Assembly (NCBI RefSeq): GCF_014196455.1
Contig: NZ_JACIDS010000003.1
Span: 558,001 to 622,000, forward strand
Length of the DNA stretch: 64,000 nt
DNA from: Kaistia hirudinis
Lineage (GTDB): Bacteria > Pseudomonadota > Alphaproteobacteria > Rhizobiales > Kaistiaceae
Direction of reading: 5' to 3'
The notes beneath the pieces were generated by a model. That model saw only the letters and a list, made by a program, of their open reading frames with translations. It was not told the origin of the DNA and searched no databases. Both the position numbers and the translations under genes were made by a program. This document shows positions 18,420-28,825 of the stretch, in pieces (position 1 is the first letter of the stretch; every line of letters begins with the position of its first letter).

Positions 18420-19928
18420 ATGACGGTTTCCTCCCCCTCTCCCGACCGCGATGTCGTGCTGCAGCTCCGGGGCATCGGCAAGACTTACGAGCCGGTGACC
18501 GTGCTGCGTAACCTCGATCTGGATGTGCGCCGCGGCGAGGTGCTGGCGCTGCTCGGCGAGAACGGCGCCGGCAAGTCGACGGCTTCGTCGATCATCGCCG
18601 GTCTCGTCCGCCCGACGGTCGGCACGATGACATGGCAGGGCGCGCCCTATGCGCCGGCGAGTCCCGCTGATGCCCTCTCCGCCGGCATCGGGCTGATCCA
18701 TCAGGAGATGCGGCTGCTGCCGGATCTCTCCATCGCCGAGAACGTCTTCGTCGGTCGCCTGCCGGTGGCGGGCGGCAGGGTGGACCGGGCGCAGATGGAG
18801 CGGCGCGCTGCCCAGCAGCTGCATCGGCTCGGCCTCGACGTCTCCCCGTCCATGCTGGTGCGCGAGCTGCGCGTCGCCGCCCAGCAGCAGGTGGAGATCG
18901 CCAAGGCGCTGACGCTGAAGGCGCGGCTCCTCATCTTCGACGAGCCGACCGCGGCGCTCGGCGGCGATGAGACCGACCGCCTCTTCGAACAGATCGCCAG
19001 CCTCAAGGCCGAGGGCGTCTCCTTCATCTATATCAGCCACCGCCTCGACGAGATCGCGCTGATCGCCGATCGCGTCGCCGTCCTCCGTGATGGCGAACTG
19101 GTCGCGACGCATGAGACGGCCCAGGTCCCGGTGAAGCGGCTGGTCGAGGACATGGTGGGCCGCCCGCTCGACCGCATGTTCCCGGCGATCCAGTCGATCG
19201 AGGGCGGCGCGACCCGCATCGAGGTCGAGGGCCTGACCGGTGTCGATGGTGCCTTCTCCGATGTCAGCTTCGCGGTCCGGGCCGGCGAGGTGTTCGGCAT
19301 CGCCGGCATCGTCGGCGCGGGCCGCACCGAGCTGGTTCGTGCGATTGCCGGGGCTGATCCGGTCGTCTCGGGCACGGTCAAGGTCGACGGAGTGCCTGTG
19401 CATCCCGGCGATCCCCGCGCGGCGCTCGACCAGGGCATCGTGCTGGTTCCGGAGGATCGCAAGGCGCAGGGCGTGCTGCTCGACCACACCATCGCCGACA
19501 ATATCGCGCTCGGAAACTATCCGCGCGTCGCGCCGTCCGGCTGGGTCCGGCCGGCGGCGGTGGAGCGTTTCGCCGAGGCGGCGATCAAGCGTTTCGGCAT
19601 CAAGGGGCGCGGCGGCCAGCTCGCGCGCCAGCTCTCCGGCGGCAATCAGCAGAAGGTCGTGATCGCGAAGTCGATCTCGCGCCAGCCGCGGGTCGTCATC
19701 CTGGACGAGCCGACGCGCGGCATCGACGTCGGCGCCCGCGCCGCGATCTACGATGTCATCGCCGAGCTGGCGCGAGAGGGCCTGGCGGTGATCGTCGTCA
19801 GCTCCGATCTCGACGAGGTGCTCGGCCTGTCGCATCGGATCATGGTGCTGAATCGGGGCCGGAACCGCGGCATTCTCGGACACGAGGCCGCCGGCCGGAT
19901 TGAAGTGATGGAACTGGCCACGACCTGA
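18420..19928 (+). CDS. Sugar ABC transporter ATP-binding protein (two NBDs)
   Basis: A 502-residue fused double ATPase of the RbsA/XylG type. NBD1 has Walker A GENGAGKST (46-54) and Walker B LLIFDEPTAALGG, but its signature is the variant ELRVAAQQQ. NBD2 has a degenerate Walker A (GIVGAGRTEL), an intact LSGGNQQK signature and VVILDEPTRGIDVGA. This asymmetry is normal for the family. It energises import through the upstream permease. It completes the transporter and lies 22 bp before SDR-2. Confidence 0.9.
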   Translation: MTVSSPSPDRDVVLQLRGIGKTYEPVTVLRNLDLDVRRGEVLALLGENGAGKSTASSIIAGLVRPTVGTMTWQGAPYAPASPADALSAGIGLIHQEMRLLPDLSIAENVFVGRLPVAGGRVDRAQMERRAAQQLHRLGLDVSPSMLVRELRVAAQQQVEIAKALTLKARLLIFDEPTAALGGDETDRLFEQIASLKAEGVSFIYISHRLDEIALIADRVAVLRDGELVATHETAQVPVKRLVEDMVGRPLDRMFPAIQSIEGGATRIEVEGLTGVDGAFSDVSFAVRAGEVFGIAGIVGAGRTELVRAIAGADPVVSGTVKVDGVPVHPGDPRAALDQGIVLVPEDRKAQGVLLDHTIADNIALGNYPRVAPSGWVRPAAVERFAEAAIKRFGIKGRGGQLARQLSGGNQQKVVIAKSISRQPRVVILDEPTRGIDVGARAAIYDVIAELAREGLAVIVVSSDLDEVLGLSHRIMVLNRGRNRGILGHEAAGRIEVMELATT

Positions 19929-19950
19929 GCGTGGCGCGAAGGAGACGGAC

Positions 19951-20715
19951 ATGAACCTGTTCAGCCTCGAGGGCGAGATCGCGCTGGTCACCGGCGGCGG
20001 CAGCGGCATCGGCCAGAGCATCGCGATCGGTCTCGCCAAGGCGGGCGCCGACGTCGCAATCTTCGACATGCCGACCAGCCCGGGCGTCGCCGACACCGTC
20101 GCGGCGATCGAAGCGACCGGGCGGCGTGCCTTTGTCACGGCAGGGACGGTCACCGAGGCGGCCGACATCGCCTCGGCGGTGGAGAGGATCGAGGCAGAGT
20201 TCGGCGCCCTGTCGATCGCCGTCAACTCAGCGGGCATCGCCAATGCCGCCCCGGCCGAGGATCTGCCGCTGGCGCAGTGGCAGCGCATGATCGACGTCAA
20301 TCTGACCGGCGTGTTCCTGTCCTGCCAGGCCGAGGGGCGGGCCATGCTGAAGCGCGGCCGGGGCGCGATCGTCAACATCGCGTCCATGTCGGGCTCGATC
20401 GTCAATCGCGGCCTGACCCAGGCGCACTACAACGCCTCCAAGGCGGGCGTCGTGCACCTCTCGAAGAGCCTCGCCATGGAGTGGGTCGAGAAGGGTATCC
20501 GCGTCAATGTGATCAGCCCCGGCTACACGCTGACGCCCATGAACCTCCGTCCCGAGGTCGCCGAGCAGCGCAAGATCTTCGAGCGCGAGACGCCGATGCA
20601 GCGCATGGCTGTGCCCGATGAGATGGTCGGCCCGGCGGTGTTCCTGCTCAGTCGTGCGGCGTCCTATGTCACCGGCGTCGACCTCCTGGTCGATGGCGGT
20701 TTCGAGTGCTGGTGA
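19951..20715 (+). CDS. SDR family dehydrogenase ending the operon (SDR-2)
   Basis: A 254-residue short-chain dehydrogenase with TGGGSGIG, NSAG, catalytic Tyr-Lys in YNASK and C-terminal VDGGFECW. The C-terminal pattern (SPGYTLTPMNLRPEV) resembles D-arabinitol and D-threitol/sorbitol-type polyol dehydrogenases. As the last gene of the transketolase/kinase/ABC operon it probably oxidises the imported polyol, or interconverts ketose and polyol, using NAD(P). Having two SDRs in one locus suggests two successive redox steps or two related substrates. Only 6 bp separate its stop from that of the convergent kdpE. Confidence 0.84.
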   Translation: MNLFSLEGEIALVTGGGSGIGQSIAIGLAKAGADVAIFDMPTSPGVADTVAAIEATGRRAFVTAGTVTEAADIASAVERIEAEFGALSIAVNSAGIANAAPAEDLPLAQWQRMIDVNLTGVFLSCQAEGRAMLKRGRGAIVNIASMSGSIVNRGLTQAHYNASKAGVVHLSKSLAMEWVEKGIRVNVISPGYTLTPMNLRPEVAEQRKIFERETPMQRMAVPDEMVGPAVFLLSRAASYVTGVDLLVDGGFECW

Positions 20716-20721
20716 CCGGCC

Positions 20722-21405
20722 TCATTCCCCGGCGCGGTAGCCGACGCCGGGTTCCGTGACGATCAGCTTCGGATTGACCGGGTCGGCCTCGAGCTTCGCA
20801 CGGAGCTGGCCGACATAGACGCGCAGATATTGCGTGTCGTGCTCATGGGCCGGCCCCCAGACCTCGCGCAGGATCTGGCGATGCGTCACGACGCGGCCGG
20901 CATGGCGGGCGAGGAAGGCGAGCAGGTCGAATTCCTTCGGCGTTAGCTTCACCTCCGCACCGTCGCGGACGACGCGATGGCGCGGCAGGTCGATCTCGAT
21001 CGGTCCGAGCCGCAGCACCGGCGTTTCGACCGTCGCGCGGGCATGGTGCCGGAGCGCCGCCCTCAGGCGCGCCATCAGCTCGCCCATGCTGAAGGGCTTG
21101 TTCACGAAATCGTCGGCGCCAAGATCCAGCGCCTCGATCTTCTCGGCATCGCGATCGCGCGCGGAGAGCACGACGATCGGCGTATCGGTCCAGCCGCGGA
21201 GGCGCCGGATCACCTCCTTGCCGTCCATGTCGGGCAGGCCGAGGTCCAGAATGACGATCTCGGGCCGGCGGCTCGCGGTCATCGCGATCGCCTCGGCTCC
21301 GTTCTCGGCCTTCAGCGCCTCATAGCCATTCGCGACCAGCGCAGGCGCCATGAAGCGATGGATCGCCGGCTCGTCATCGACCACGAGCACCCGCGGCAGC
21401 TGCAT
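20722..21405 (-). CDS. kdpE: KDP operon response regulator KdpE
   Basis: A 227-residue OmpR-family response regulator. The receiver domain has the paired acidics VVDDE, the phospho-acceptor Asp in VILDLGLPDMDG and the Lys in DDFVNKPF. A winged-helix C-terminal domain follows (VRDGAEVKLTPKEFDLLAFLARHAG). It activates kdpFABC in response to low external potassium or osmotic stress via KdpD. It follows kdpD with 3 bp between them and is the last gene of the kdp string. Confidence 0.95.
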   Translation of the reverse strand: MQLPRVLVVDDEPAIHRFMAPALVANGYEALKAENGAEAIAMTASRRPEIVILDLGLPDMDGKEVIRRLRGWTDTPIVVLSARDRDAEKIEALDLGADDFVNKPFSMGELMARLRAALRHHARATVETPVLRLGPIEIDLPRHRVVRDGAEVKLTPKEFDLLAFLARHAGRVVTHRQILREVWGPAHEHDTQYLRVYVGQLRAKLEADPVNPKLIVTEPGVGYRAGE

Positions 21406-21408
21406 CTC

Positions 21409-24114
21409 CTAGCCCTCCATCTGTCGTGCGCCGGTCATGTCGGGCGGCGGCGCGAGCGGCAGGCGGATCGTGATCCGCGTTCCCAATGTCGCGCCTGGTG
21501 CCGGGCTCGTCGCGGACACCGTGCCGCCATGCGCTTCGACGATTCCCTTGGTGATCGCAAGTCCGAGGCCGGAGCCGTCGCCGCCATCGCCATTGTCATG
21601 CGCGGCGCGCACGAATTTCTCGAACACATGCGGCAGCACCTCGGCGGCGATCCCCGGCCCATCATCGGTGACGGCAATCTCCAGCCGGTCGCCGGTGGCT
21701 TCGGCGGCGAGTTCGATTTTGGAGGTCGGCGCCGTGTGGCGCACGGCATTGCCGACGACATTGCCAAGCGCCTGGTCGATCAGCCCCGGATCGGCGAAGA
21801 GCAGCGGCAGCGCCGGTGCAACGCGGATCGAGAAGCCCTGCTGCGCGCCACGGCGCCTGGCGGCGGCGACGGCCCGGTTCAGCACCTCCGCGACATCGAT
21901 CCAGTCCCGCCGCAGCTCGAGCGCGCCTGCCTCCAGCCGCGTCATCGAAAGGAGGTTGCGCACCATCGCGTCGAGATGCTCGGCCTCGTCGCGGATATGG
22001 CCGAGAAGATCGCGCCGCGTCGCTTCCGGCATGCCGCCGCCATAGTCGAGCAGGCTGGTCGACGCGCCGAGGATCGAGGCGAGCGGCGTGCGGAAATCAT
22101 GGCTGATCGAGGCGAGCAGGATGTTGCGCACGCGCTCCGTCTCCGCGGCCGTCCGTGCACTCGCGACTTCCGTTGAAAGCCGTGCCCGGACGAGGGCTGC
22201 GGCGGTCTGCTCGGCGAGCGTCGCCAGCAGCGCCTCGCTCTCGGCGTCGAAGGGCGCACTGCCGGCCGCCCCACGCTCGACGCCGATGACGCCGAGCGGC
22301 TCGGCCTCGGCCGATCCTGCGAAAGGCACGAAGCGCCAAGCTGCGTCCGGCAGGGTCTCGGTTCCCGCGCCCGCCGCCTCGCGATGGTCGAGCGCCCAGC
22401 GCGCGGCGGTCATCGAGGCGGTGTCGAGTCGGTCCTCCGGCGGCCAGGCGGCGGCAATCGCGAGGTCGCCGCCCGGCCTGGTCAGGATCACCGCGGCCCG
22501 GCCGAGCGCCGCATGGATCTCGATCGCGGCGGCCTCGGCGACGGCGGTGCGGTCGGGGAGAGCCGAAAGCTTGCGCGTAAAGTCATAGAGCCGGCGTGTC
22601 GCGCGGATGCGCAGCGCCGCCGCGCGCGTCTGCTCGCGGGCGCGGCCGGCAATCGCCGAGATCAGGACCGCGACGGTGAGGAAGATCACCAGCGCCAGCA
22701 ATTCGTGCGGCCGCGCGACCGTGAGTGTTCCGACCGGGTCGATGAAGAAGAAGTTGTAGGCGAGGAAGGAGAGCGCCGAGCCGAAGATCGCCGGCCATAC
22801 GCCATAGCGGATCGCGGGCACCAGAACGGCCAGCAGGTAGAGCATGGAGACGTTCGGCAGCGCGACGAACTGGGTCAGGAGGCGTCCGATGACGCTCGCC
22901 AGCGCGACGCAGGCCGTCGCGGCGAGATAGCCCGCGGCGCCACCCGAGGCCGGCAGCTTCGGCCGCTCCATCCGCCGCGCGACGCTTTCCGCCGTGACGA
23001 CATGGATCGCGACGCCGTCGGCCTCGCGGACGAGCGCATCGGCGAGGCTACGGCGCAGGCGCAAGGGCCGACGTGGCTGCGCCTTGCCGATCACGATCTG
23101 CGTGACGTTCTCGAAGCGGGCAAAGCGCAGCAATTCCGCGGCGATGTCACCCGCCACCAGCGAGCGCGTCTGCGCCCCGAGGCTCTCGGCGAGCCGCATG
23201 CCGGCCTCGAGCCGCGCCCGCTCGGCCGCCGCGACCGTCCGGCCCGGCCGCTCGACCGTTACCGCGAACCAGCTCGCATCGAGCAGGTCGGCGAGGCGCT
23301 TCGCCTCCCGCACCACGCGTTCGGCGGCGACGTCGGGTCCGACACAGACCAGCAGCCGCTCTCCGACTGCCCAGGGTCCTTCGATCGCCGAGCCCTGCAT
23401 GCGCTCGAGCAGGTCGCTGTCGACCCGCGCCGCGACGCGGCGGAGCGCTAGTTCCCGGAGCGCCGTCAGATTGCTCGGCTTGAAGAAGCTCTGCACGGCG
23501 CGCGTCGCCGTATCCTCGACATAGACCTTGCCCTCGGCGAGCCGCCGCAGCAGCTCATCCGGCGGCAGATCGACGAGGATGATCTCGTCGGCCTTCTGCA
23601 GCGCCGTGTCGGGAACGGTTTCGCGGACGCGGACCCCGGTGATCCGCTGCACCACATCGTTGATGCTCTCGACATGCTGGATGTTGAGCGTCGTCCAGAC
23701 ATTGATGCCGGCGGCGAGCAGTTCCTGCACATCCTGCCAGCGCTTGGCGTGGCGGCTGCCTTCGATGTTGGAATGGGCATATTCGTCGACGAGAAGCAGC
23801 TGTGGTGCGCGCTTCAGCGCCGCGTCGACATCAAACTCGGCGACGAGCCGGCCGCGATAGGGAATGTTTCGCCGGGCCAGCACCTCGAAGCCGCCGACGA
23901 GCGCCTCGGTCTCGGCGCGGCCATGGGTCTCGACGAGGCCCACGACGACGTCGAGGCCGCCGGCCTTGGCGGCGCGGGCGGCCTGGAGCATGGCGAAGGT
24001 CTTGCCGACGCCGGGGGCGGCGCCGAGGAAGATGCGCAGTTTGCCGCGCATCTCCCGTTCGGCGGCTGCGAGCAGCGCGTCGGGCGACGCGCGGGGTGTC
24101 GCCTCATTGCTCAC
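21409..24114 (-). CDS. kdpD: Potassium sensor histidine kinase KdpD
   Basis: A complete 901-residue KdpD. The N-terminal KdpD domain has Walker A GAAPGVGKT (31-39) and a USP-like domain follows (about 250-370). Four closely spaced transmembrane helices lie at about 395-500, then a GAF-like region, the H-box SISHDFRTPLASILGA (His near 671) and the ATPase blocks (DNGDGGDGSGLGLAI). It senses potassium and ionic strength and phosphorylates KdpE. It follows kdpC by 12 bp, so sensor and structural genes are probably co-transcribed. Confidence 0.96.
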   Translation of the reverse strand: MSNEATPRASPDALLAAAEREMRGKLRIFLGAAPGVGKTFAMLQAARAAKAGGLDVVVGLVETHGRAETEALVGGFEVLARRNIPYRGRLVAEFDVDAALKRAPQLLLVDEYAHSNIEGSRHAKRWQDVQELLAAGINVWTTLNIQHVESINDVVQRITGVRVRETVPDTALQKADEIILVDLPPDELLRRLAEGKVYVEDTATRAVQSFFKPSNLTALRELALRRVAARVDSDLLERMQGSAIEGPWAVGERLLVCVGPDVAAERVVREAKRLADLLDASWFAVTVERPGRTVAAAERARLEAGMRLAESLGAQTRSLVAGDIAAELLRFARFENVTQIVIGKAQPRRPLRLRRSLADALVREADGVAIHVVTAESVARRMERPKLPASGGAAGYLAATACVALASVIGRLLTQFVALPNVSMLYLLAVLVPAIRYGVWPAIFGSALSFLAYNFFFIDPVGTLTVARPHELLALVIFLTVAVLISAIAGRAREQTRAAALRIRATRRLYDFTRKLSALPDRTAVAEAAAIEIHAALGRAAVILTRPGGDLAIAAAWPPEDRLDTASMTAARWALDHREAAGAGTETLPDAAWRFVPFAGSAEAEPLGVIGVERGAAGSAPFDAESEALLATLAEQTAAALVRARLSTEVASARTAAETERVRNILLASISHDFRTPLASILGASTSLLDYGGGMPEATRRDLLGHIRDEAEHLDAMVRNLLSMTRLEAGALELRRDWIDVAEVLNRAVAAARRRGAQQGFSIRVAPALPLLFADPGLIDQALGNVVGNAVRHTAPTSKIELAAEATGDRLEIAVTDDGPGIAAEVLPHVFEKFVRAAHDNGDGGDGSGLGLAITKGIVEAHGGTVSATSPAPGATLGTRITIRLPLAPPPDMTGARQMEG

Positions 24115-24126
24115 CGGCGCGCCTCG

Positions 24127-24729
24127 TCAGGATGCCGGAGGGACGGGCGCCGGCTTGCCGGCCTTCGCCGCGGCATCATCGAGCGCGATGTTGAGCTTGA
24201 GCACATTGACGCGGGGATCACCGAGGAAACCGAGTTCCGGTCCCTCTATGTGCGCCTGGACGAGCCCGCGGACAACTGTCGCGTCGAGGGCGCGCGCCTT
24301 GGCGACGCGCGGCACCTGCGCCAGCGCATAGGCCGGCGAGATATGCGGGTCGAGGCCGCTGCCCGATGTCGTGATGGCATCGGCGGGGATCGGACCGGCC
24401 ATGCCGGCGGCCTGCATCGCCGCGGCGTCGCTCTTCAGCCGGTCGGCGAGCTTGGCGCTGGTCGGGCCGAGATTGGTGCCCGACGAGGTGCTGGCGTCAT
24501 AGCCATTGCCGGAGGCCGAGGGTCGGGGGTGAAAATACCCCTCGCCGGCGACCGCCTGGCCGATCAGCGCGGACCCGACCGGGGTACCGTTCCGTTCGAT
24601 CAGGCTGCCCTTCGCCTGGAAGGGCAGCACGGCCTCGGCGACCTCGGTCATGGCGAGCGGATAGAGGAGGCCGGTCAGGAGGGTGAAGGCGACGAGCAGG
24701 GTCGCCGCGGGACGTAGTTCGGAGAGCAT
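24127..24729 (-). CDS. kdpC: K+-transporting ATPase subunit C
   Basis: A 200-residue KdpC with one N-terminal transmembrane helix ([17 protein letters not shown]) and a periplasmic domain with the family blocks [15 protein letters not shown] and [22 protein letters not shown]. It stabilises the KdpFABC complex and assists potassium binding. It sits between kdpB (12-bp gap) and kdpD (12-bp gap). Confidence 0.95.
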   Translation of the reverse strand: MLSELRPAATLLVAFTLLTGLLYPLAMTEVAEAVLPFQAKGSLIERNGTPVGSALIGQAVAGEGYFHPRPSASGNGYDASTSSGTNLGPTSAKLADRLKSDAAAMQAAGMAGPIPADAITTSGSGLDPHISPAYALAQVPRVAKARALDATVVRGLVQAHIEGPELGFLGDPRVNVLKLNIALDDAAAKAGKPAPVPPAS

Positions 24730-24741
24730 CGTGGATGTTCC

Positions 24742-26805
24742 TTAGGCGAGGCCGAGGGCGACGATCGCGAGATCGACGAGCTTGATGCCGACAAAGGGCA
24801 CCAGGATGCCGCCGAGGCCGTAGACGAGGAGATTGCGGGCGAGCACAGAGCCGGCTTCCTGGGCGCGGTATTGGACGCCGCGAAGCGCAAGCGGGATCAG
24901 CGCGATGATGATCAGCGCGTTGAAGATGACCGCTGAGAGGATCGCGCTCTGCGGCGAGTGGAGACCCATCACATTGAGCACGCCAAGTTCCGGGATGGCC
25001 GCGATGAACAGCGCCGGGATGATGGCGAAGTACTTCGCGACGTCGTTGGCGATCGAGAAGGTGGTCAGCGCGCCGCGCGTCATCAGCAGCTGCTTCCCGA
25101 TGCCCACGATCTCGATGAGCTTGGTGGGATCGCTGTCGAGGTCGACCATGTTGCCGGCCTCGCGGGCGGCCTGCGTGCCGCTCTGCATGGCAACGCCGAC
25201 ATCCGCCTGCGCGAGCGCGGGTGCGTCATTGGTGCCGTCGCCGCACATGGCGACAAGACGGCCCTGGCGCTGCTCGTTGCGGATATAGGACAGCTTGTCC
25301 TGCGGCGTTGCTTCGGCGATGAAATCGTCGACGCCGGCTTCCGACGCGATCGACGCCGCCGTGATGGGATTGTCGCCGGTGACCATCACCGTGCGGATGC
25401 CCATGCGGCGCAGCTCTGCGAACCGCTCCTTGATGTCCGGCTTCACCACGTCCTTCAAATGGATGACGCCGATGATCCGTCCGCCCTCGGCGAGGCCGAG
25501 CGGCGTTCCGCCCGAGCGCGCGATGCGCTCGACGGCAGCGTTGAAGGCCGGGATTTCCGGGGCCGGCCGGCCGCTGGCGCCGGCGACGAAGCGGCGAACC
25601 GCGTCGATGGCGCCCTTGCGGATCTGGCGATCGCCGACATCCGCGCCGGAGAGACGCGTCGCCGCCGAGAACGGAATGAAGTTCGTGCCCGCCTCCGCCT
25701 GTTCCGCGACGGCGATGCCATAGCGCTCGCGGGCGAGAGCGAGGATGGAGCGGCCCTCGGCGGTCTCGTCCGCGAGGCTTGCCTCGACCGCGAGCCGCGC
25801 GGCTTCCTCCTCGGAAACGCCGGGAACCGGGATGATCTCGGTCGCCATGCGATTGCCGAAGGTGATCGTGCCGGTCTTGTCGAGCAGCAGCGTGTCGACG
25901 TCGCCGGCCGCCTCGACGGCTCGTCCGGACATGGCGAGCACATTGTGGCGGATCAGACGGTCCATGCCGGCGATGCCGATGGCCGAAAGCAGGCCGCCGA
26001 TCGTCGTCGGGATCAGCGTGACGAGCAGCGCGACCAGGATCGGCACGGGCACGTCGGCGCTCGCATAGCGTCCGAGCCCGGCAAGCGCCACGACGGTGAT
26101 CAGGAAGATCAGCGTCATGCCGACGAGGAGGATCGAAAGTGCGATCTCGTTCGGTGTCTTCTGCCGCTCAGCACCCTCGACGAGTGCGATCATGCGGTCG
26201 AGGAACGACGAGCCGGGGCTGGCGGTGATGCGCACCACGATCCAGTCCGAGATGACGGTGGTGCCGCCGGTGACGGCGGAGCGGTCGCCGCCCGATTCGC
26301 GGATGACCGGTGCCGATTCGCCGGTGATCGCGGCCTCGTTGACCGAGGCGATGCCGGATGTGATCTCGCCATCGCCGGGGATGAGGTCGCCGGCCTCGAC
26401 ATAGACGAGGTCACCGATCTTGAGGTCGAGCGCGGAGACGCGATCGAAATGGGCATGGTCCGCCGGGTCGCGGAGGCGCTTCGCCACCGTATCCGTGCGC
26501 GCCTTGCGCAGCGTGTCGGCCTGGGCCCGGCCGCGGCCTTCCGCGATCGCCTCGGCGAAATTCGCGAACAGCACCGTGAACCAGAGCCAGGCAGCGATCT
26601 GCCCGTTGAAGCGGAGTGGCAGCCCGGCGATCAGGTCGCGGATGAAGATGACCGTGACCAGAAGGGCCACGATCTCGGTGACGAAGATCACCGGATTGCG
26701 CATGAGATGCGCGGGGTTGAGCTTGGCGAAGGCGTCGCGCGCGGCCCGCCCGATCAATTCGGGCGAGGCGATGCGGGACGAGGCCGTTTCGGTCTTGCTG
26801 GACAT
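24742..26805 (-). CDS. kdpB: K+-transporting P-type ATPase subunit B
   Basis: The 687-residue catalytic subunit. The phosphorylation motif DKTGTIT has its Asp near residue 311. TGES, the nucleotide-binding block KGAID, and the hinge [14 protein letters not shown] with [17 protein letters not shown] are intact. It hydrolyses ATP to drive uptake through KdpA. Length is normal and no defects are seen. Confidence 0.97.
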   Translation of the reverse strand: MSSKTETASSRIASPELIGRAARDAFAKLNPAHLMRNPVIFVTEIVALLVTVIFIRDLIAGLPLRFNGQIAAWLWFTVLFANFAEAIAEGRGRAQADTLRKARTDTVAKRLRDPADHAHFDRVSALDLKIGDLVYVEAGDLIPGDGEITSGIASVNEAAITGESAPVIRESGGDRSAVTGGTTVISDWIVVRITASPGSSFLDRMIALVEGAERQKTPNEIALSILLVGMTLIFLITVVALAGLGRYASADVPVPILVALLVTLIPTTIGGLLSAIGIAGMDRLIRHNVLAMSGRAVEAAGDVDTLLLDKTGTITFGNRMATEIIPVPGVSEEEAARLAVEASLADETAEGRSILALARERYGIAVAEQAEAGTNFIPFSAATRLSGADVGDRQIRKGAIDAVRRFVAGASGRPAPEIPAFNAAVERIARSGGTPLGLAEGGRIIGVIHLKDVVKPDIKERFAELRRMGIRTVMVTGDNPITAASIASEAGVDDFIAEATPQDKLSYIRNEQRQGRLVAMCGDGTNDAPALAQADVGVAMQSGTQAAREAGNMVDLDSDPTKLIEIVGIGKQLLMTRGALTTFSIANDVAKYFAIIPALFIAAIPELGVLNVMGLHSPQSAILSAVIFNALIIIALIPLALRGVQYRAQEAGSVLARNLLVYGLGGILVPFVGIKLVDLAIVALGLA

Positions 26806-26829
26806 GGATGGATCTCCGAAGCGACGGGC

Positions 26830-28539
26830 TCAGAACGTCTTCCCGGCCAGCATCTGCACCTGCTCGGCGATCGGGCCGAGGGCGAGAGCGGGGAAGAACT
26901 GGAGGCCGCCGACGATGAGGATGACGCCGGTCAGGAGGCCGACGAAGAGCAGGCCATGGGTGGGGAAGGTGCCGGACGAGGCGGTGAGGCGTGTCTTGCC
27001 GGCGAGCGATCCCGCGATCGCCATCATCGGCACGATATAGGCGAACCGGCCGAGCATCATCGCGATGCCGAGCGTCGCATTCCACCACGGGCTGTTCGCC
27101 GAGAGGCCGCCAAAGGCGGAGCCATTGTTTCCGGCCGCCGACGAATAGGCGTAGAGGATCTCGGAGAGGCCGTGCGGACCGGCATTGCCGAGACCCGAGA
27201 GCGCCGCTGGCAGGACGGTGGCCACGGCCGAGAAGCCGAGGATCGCCGCGGGCAGGATCAGGATGGCGAGCATGGCCATCTTCACTTCCTTGGCCTCGAT
27301 CTTCTTGCCGAGGTATTCGGGCGTGCGTCCGACCATCAGGCCCGCGACGAACACCGCGATGATCGCCATCACCAGGAGGCCGTAGAGGCCGGAGCCGACG
27401 CCGCCGGGCAGGATCTCGCCGAGCTGGATCATGAACATCGGCACGAGGCCGCCGATCGGCGTGAACGAGCCATGCATGGCGTTGACGCCGCCATCGGAGA
27501 GGCCGGTGGTCACGGTCGCGAACAGCGCCGAGCCGGCGAGGCCGAAGCGGACCTCCTTGCCCTCCATATTGCCGCCGGCCGGATCGATGCCCGCCGCATG
27601 CAGCATCGGCGTGCCGGCAGCCTCGGCCCAATAGGTGATGCCGATGCCGACGATCAGGATGAGGCCGATCGACGCGAGCAGCGCGCGCGCCTGGCGACGA
27701 TCGGCGACGAGGCGGCCGAAGGCGAAGACGAGCGCCGCCGAGACGACGAGCATCTGCCAGATCTCGAGCGCGTTCGAAAGCGCGGTCGGGTTCTCGAAGG
27801 GGTGCGCCGCATTGGCATTGAAGAAGCCGCCGCCATTGGTGCCAAGCTGCTTGATCGCGATCTGGCTCGCGACCGGGCCGAGCGCGATCGTCTGCTTGGC
27901 GCCCTCGAGCGTCGTGACGGTCGCGCTGGCGTCCAGCGTCTGCGGCACGCCCATGGCGACCTGGATCAGCGCGGTGACCACCGCGAGCGGCAGCAGCACG
28001 TAGAGCACCGCACGCGTCATATCGACGAAGAAATTGCCGACGCCGCTTGCCCCGGACCGCGCAAAGGCACGGACCAGCGCGACGGCCAGCGCAATGCCGG
28101 TCGCGGCGGAGAGGAAGTTCTGGACCGTGAGCCCCGCCATCTGGCTCAGGAAGCTCATGGTCGTCTCGCCGCCATAGGACTGCCAGTTCGTGTTGGTGAC
28201 GAAGCTGACGGCCGTGTTGAAGGCGAGATCCGGCGAGAGCCCGGCGAAGCCGAGCGGGTTGAGCGGCAGAAGGCCCTGGAGGCGCAGCAGCGCGTAAAGC
28301 AGCGCGAAGCCGGCCGCATTGAAGACCAGCATCGCGACGGTGTAGCCGAGCGCGCTCTGCTCACGGGATGGATCGACGCCCGCGACGGCGTAGAGCCCGC
28401 GTTCGATCGGCCGGAAGAGGGGGGAGAGGAAGGTTCGCTCGCCTGCGAAGACGCGCGCCATATAGGCGCCGAGCGGTGCCGCGGCCAGCAGGACCACGGC
28501 GAGGATGACGGCTATCTGAAGCCAGCCGACGACGGTCAT
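26830..28539 (-). CDS. kdpA: K+-transporting ATPase channel subunit A
   Basis: The 569-residue potassium-translocating subunit, homologous to KtrB/TrkH channels, with about ten transmembrane helices. The selectivity-filter loops are visible: [45 protein letters not shown] and [12 protein letters not shown]. The ATG at 28539 gives the usual start [16 protein letters not shown]; its Shine-Dalgarno is weak, suggesting coupling to kdpF 33 bp upstream. Confidence 0.97.
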   Translation of the reverse strand: MTVVGWLQIAVILAVVLLAAAPLGAYMARVFAGERTFLSPLFRPIERGLYAVAGVDPSREQSALGYTVAMLVFNAAGFALLYALLRLQGLLPLNPLGFAGLSPDLAFNTAVSFVTNTNWQSYGGETTMSFLSQMAGLTVQNFLSAATGIALAVALVRAFARSGASGVGNFFVDMTRAVLYVLLPLAVVTALIQVAMGVPQTLDASATVTTLEGAKQTIALGPVASQIAIKQLGTNGGGFFNANAAHPFENPTALSNALEIWQMLVVSAALVFAFGRLVADRRQARALLASIGLILIVGIGITYWAEAAGTPMLHAAGIDPAGGNMEGKEVRFGLAGSALFATVTTGLSDGGVNAMHGSFTPIGGLVPMFMIQLGEILPGGVGSGLYGLLVMAIIAVFVAGLMVGRTPEYLGKKIEAKEVKMAMLAILILPAAILGFSAVATVLPAALSGLGNAGPHGLSEILYAYSSAAGNNGSAFGGLSANSPWWNATLGIAMMLGRFAYIVPMMAIAGSLAGKTRLTASSGTFPTHGLLFVGLLTGVILIVGGLQFFPALALGPIAEQVQMLAGKTF

Positions 28540-28572
28540 GGCATTTCTCTTGTTTCGGGAATGGAGCGGGCG

Positions 28573-28659
28573 TCAGAACTTCTCGGGTCGCAGCAGCGCG
28601 ATCACGAGATAGACGGTGAGCCCAAGTGCGATGGCGGCGCCGAGGACGAGGTCCAGCAT
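28573..28659 (-). CDS. kdpF: KdpF small membrane subunit
   Basis: A 28-codon gene: MLDLVLGAAIALGLTVYL, followed by VIALLRPEKF. One hydrophobic helix and the C-terminal LLRPEKF are the KdpF signature. KdpF stabilises the KdpABC complex in the membrane. AAGG lies 7 bp before the ATG, and the start comes only 3 bases after the stop of the preceding small ORF. It is easily missed because of its length. Confidence 0.9.
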   Translation of the reverse strand: MLDLVLGAAIALGLTVYLVIALLRPEKF

Positions 28660-28662
28660 GGC

Positions 28663-28746
28663 TCAGGCCTTCGCGACGACGCGCGCATAGGCGACGAGCA
28701 GCGCGAAGCCGCCGAGCCCCAGCACGAGATAGAGGATATCGGACAT
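28663..28746 (-). CDS. Small membrane ORF preceding kdpF
   Basis: A 27-codon ORF beginning MSDILYLVLGLGGFALL and ending AYARVVAKA. It encodes a single hydrophobic helix with a basic C-terminus. A strong AAAGGAGGG Shine-Dalgarno lies 8 bp upstream, better than that of any other kdp gene. It would be the first cistron of the operon, and its stop almost abuts the kdpF start, so translation is probably coupled. It is not KdpF itself, which follows intact. It may be a second accessory peptide of the pump or a translational leader. Function is unknown. Confidence 0.65.
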   Translation of the reverse strand: MSDILYLVLGLGGFALLVAYARVVAKA

Positions 28747-28825
28747 GATGCAGCCCTCCTTTCGGGGTCGGGCTAAGCATCTATGGACAGGCGGATAAGG
28801 GCTCCATCGGGAATGGAGGCGGCCT

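Noticed and set aside
24958-28776. A 1,272-codon open frame on the plus strand antisense to kdpB, kdpA and kdpF
   Set aside because: It is a by-product of high GC and codon bias in the true genes; its translation is Arg/Asp/Gly-rich low complexity with no domain, and the minus-strand Kdp proteins are complete.
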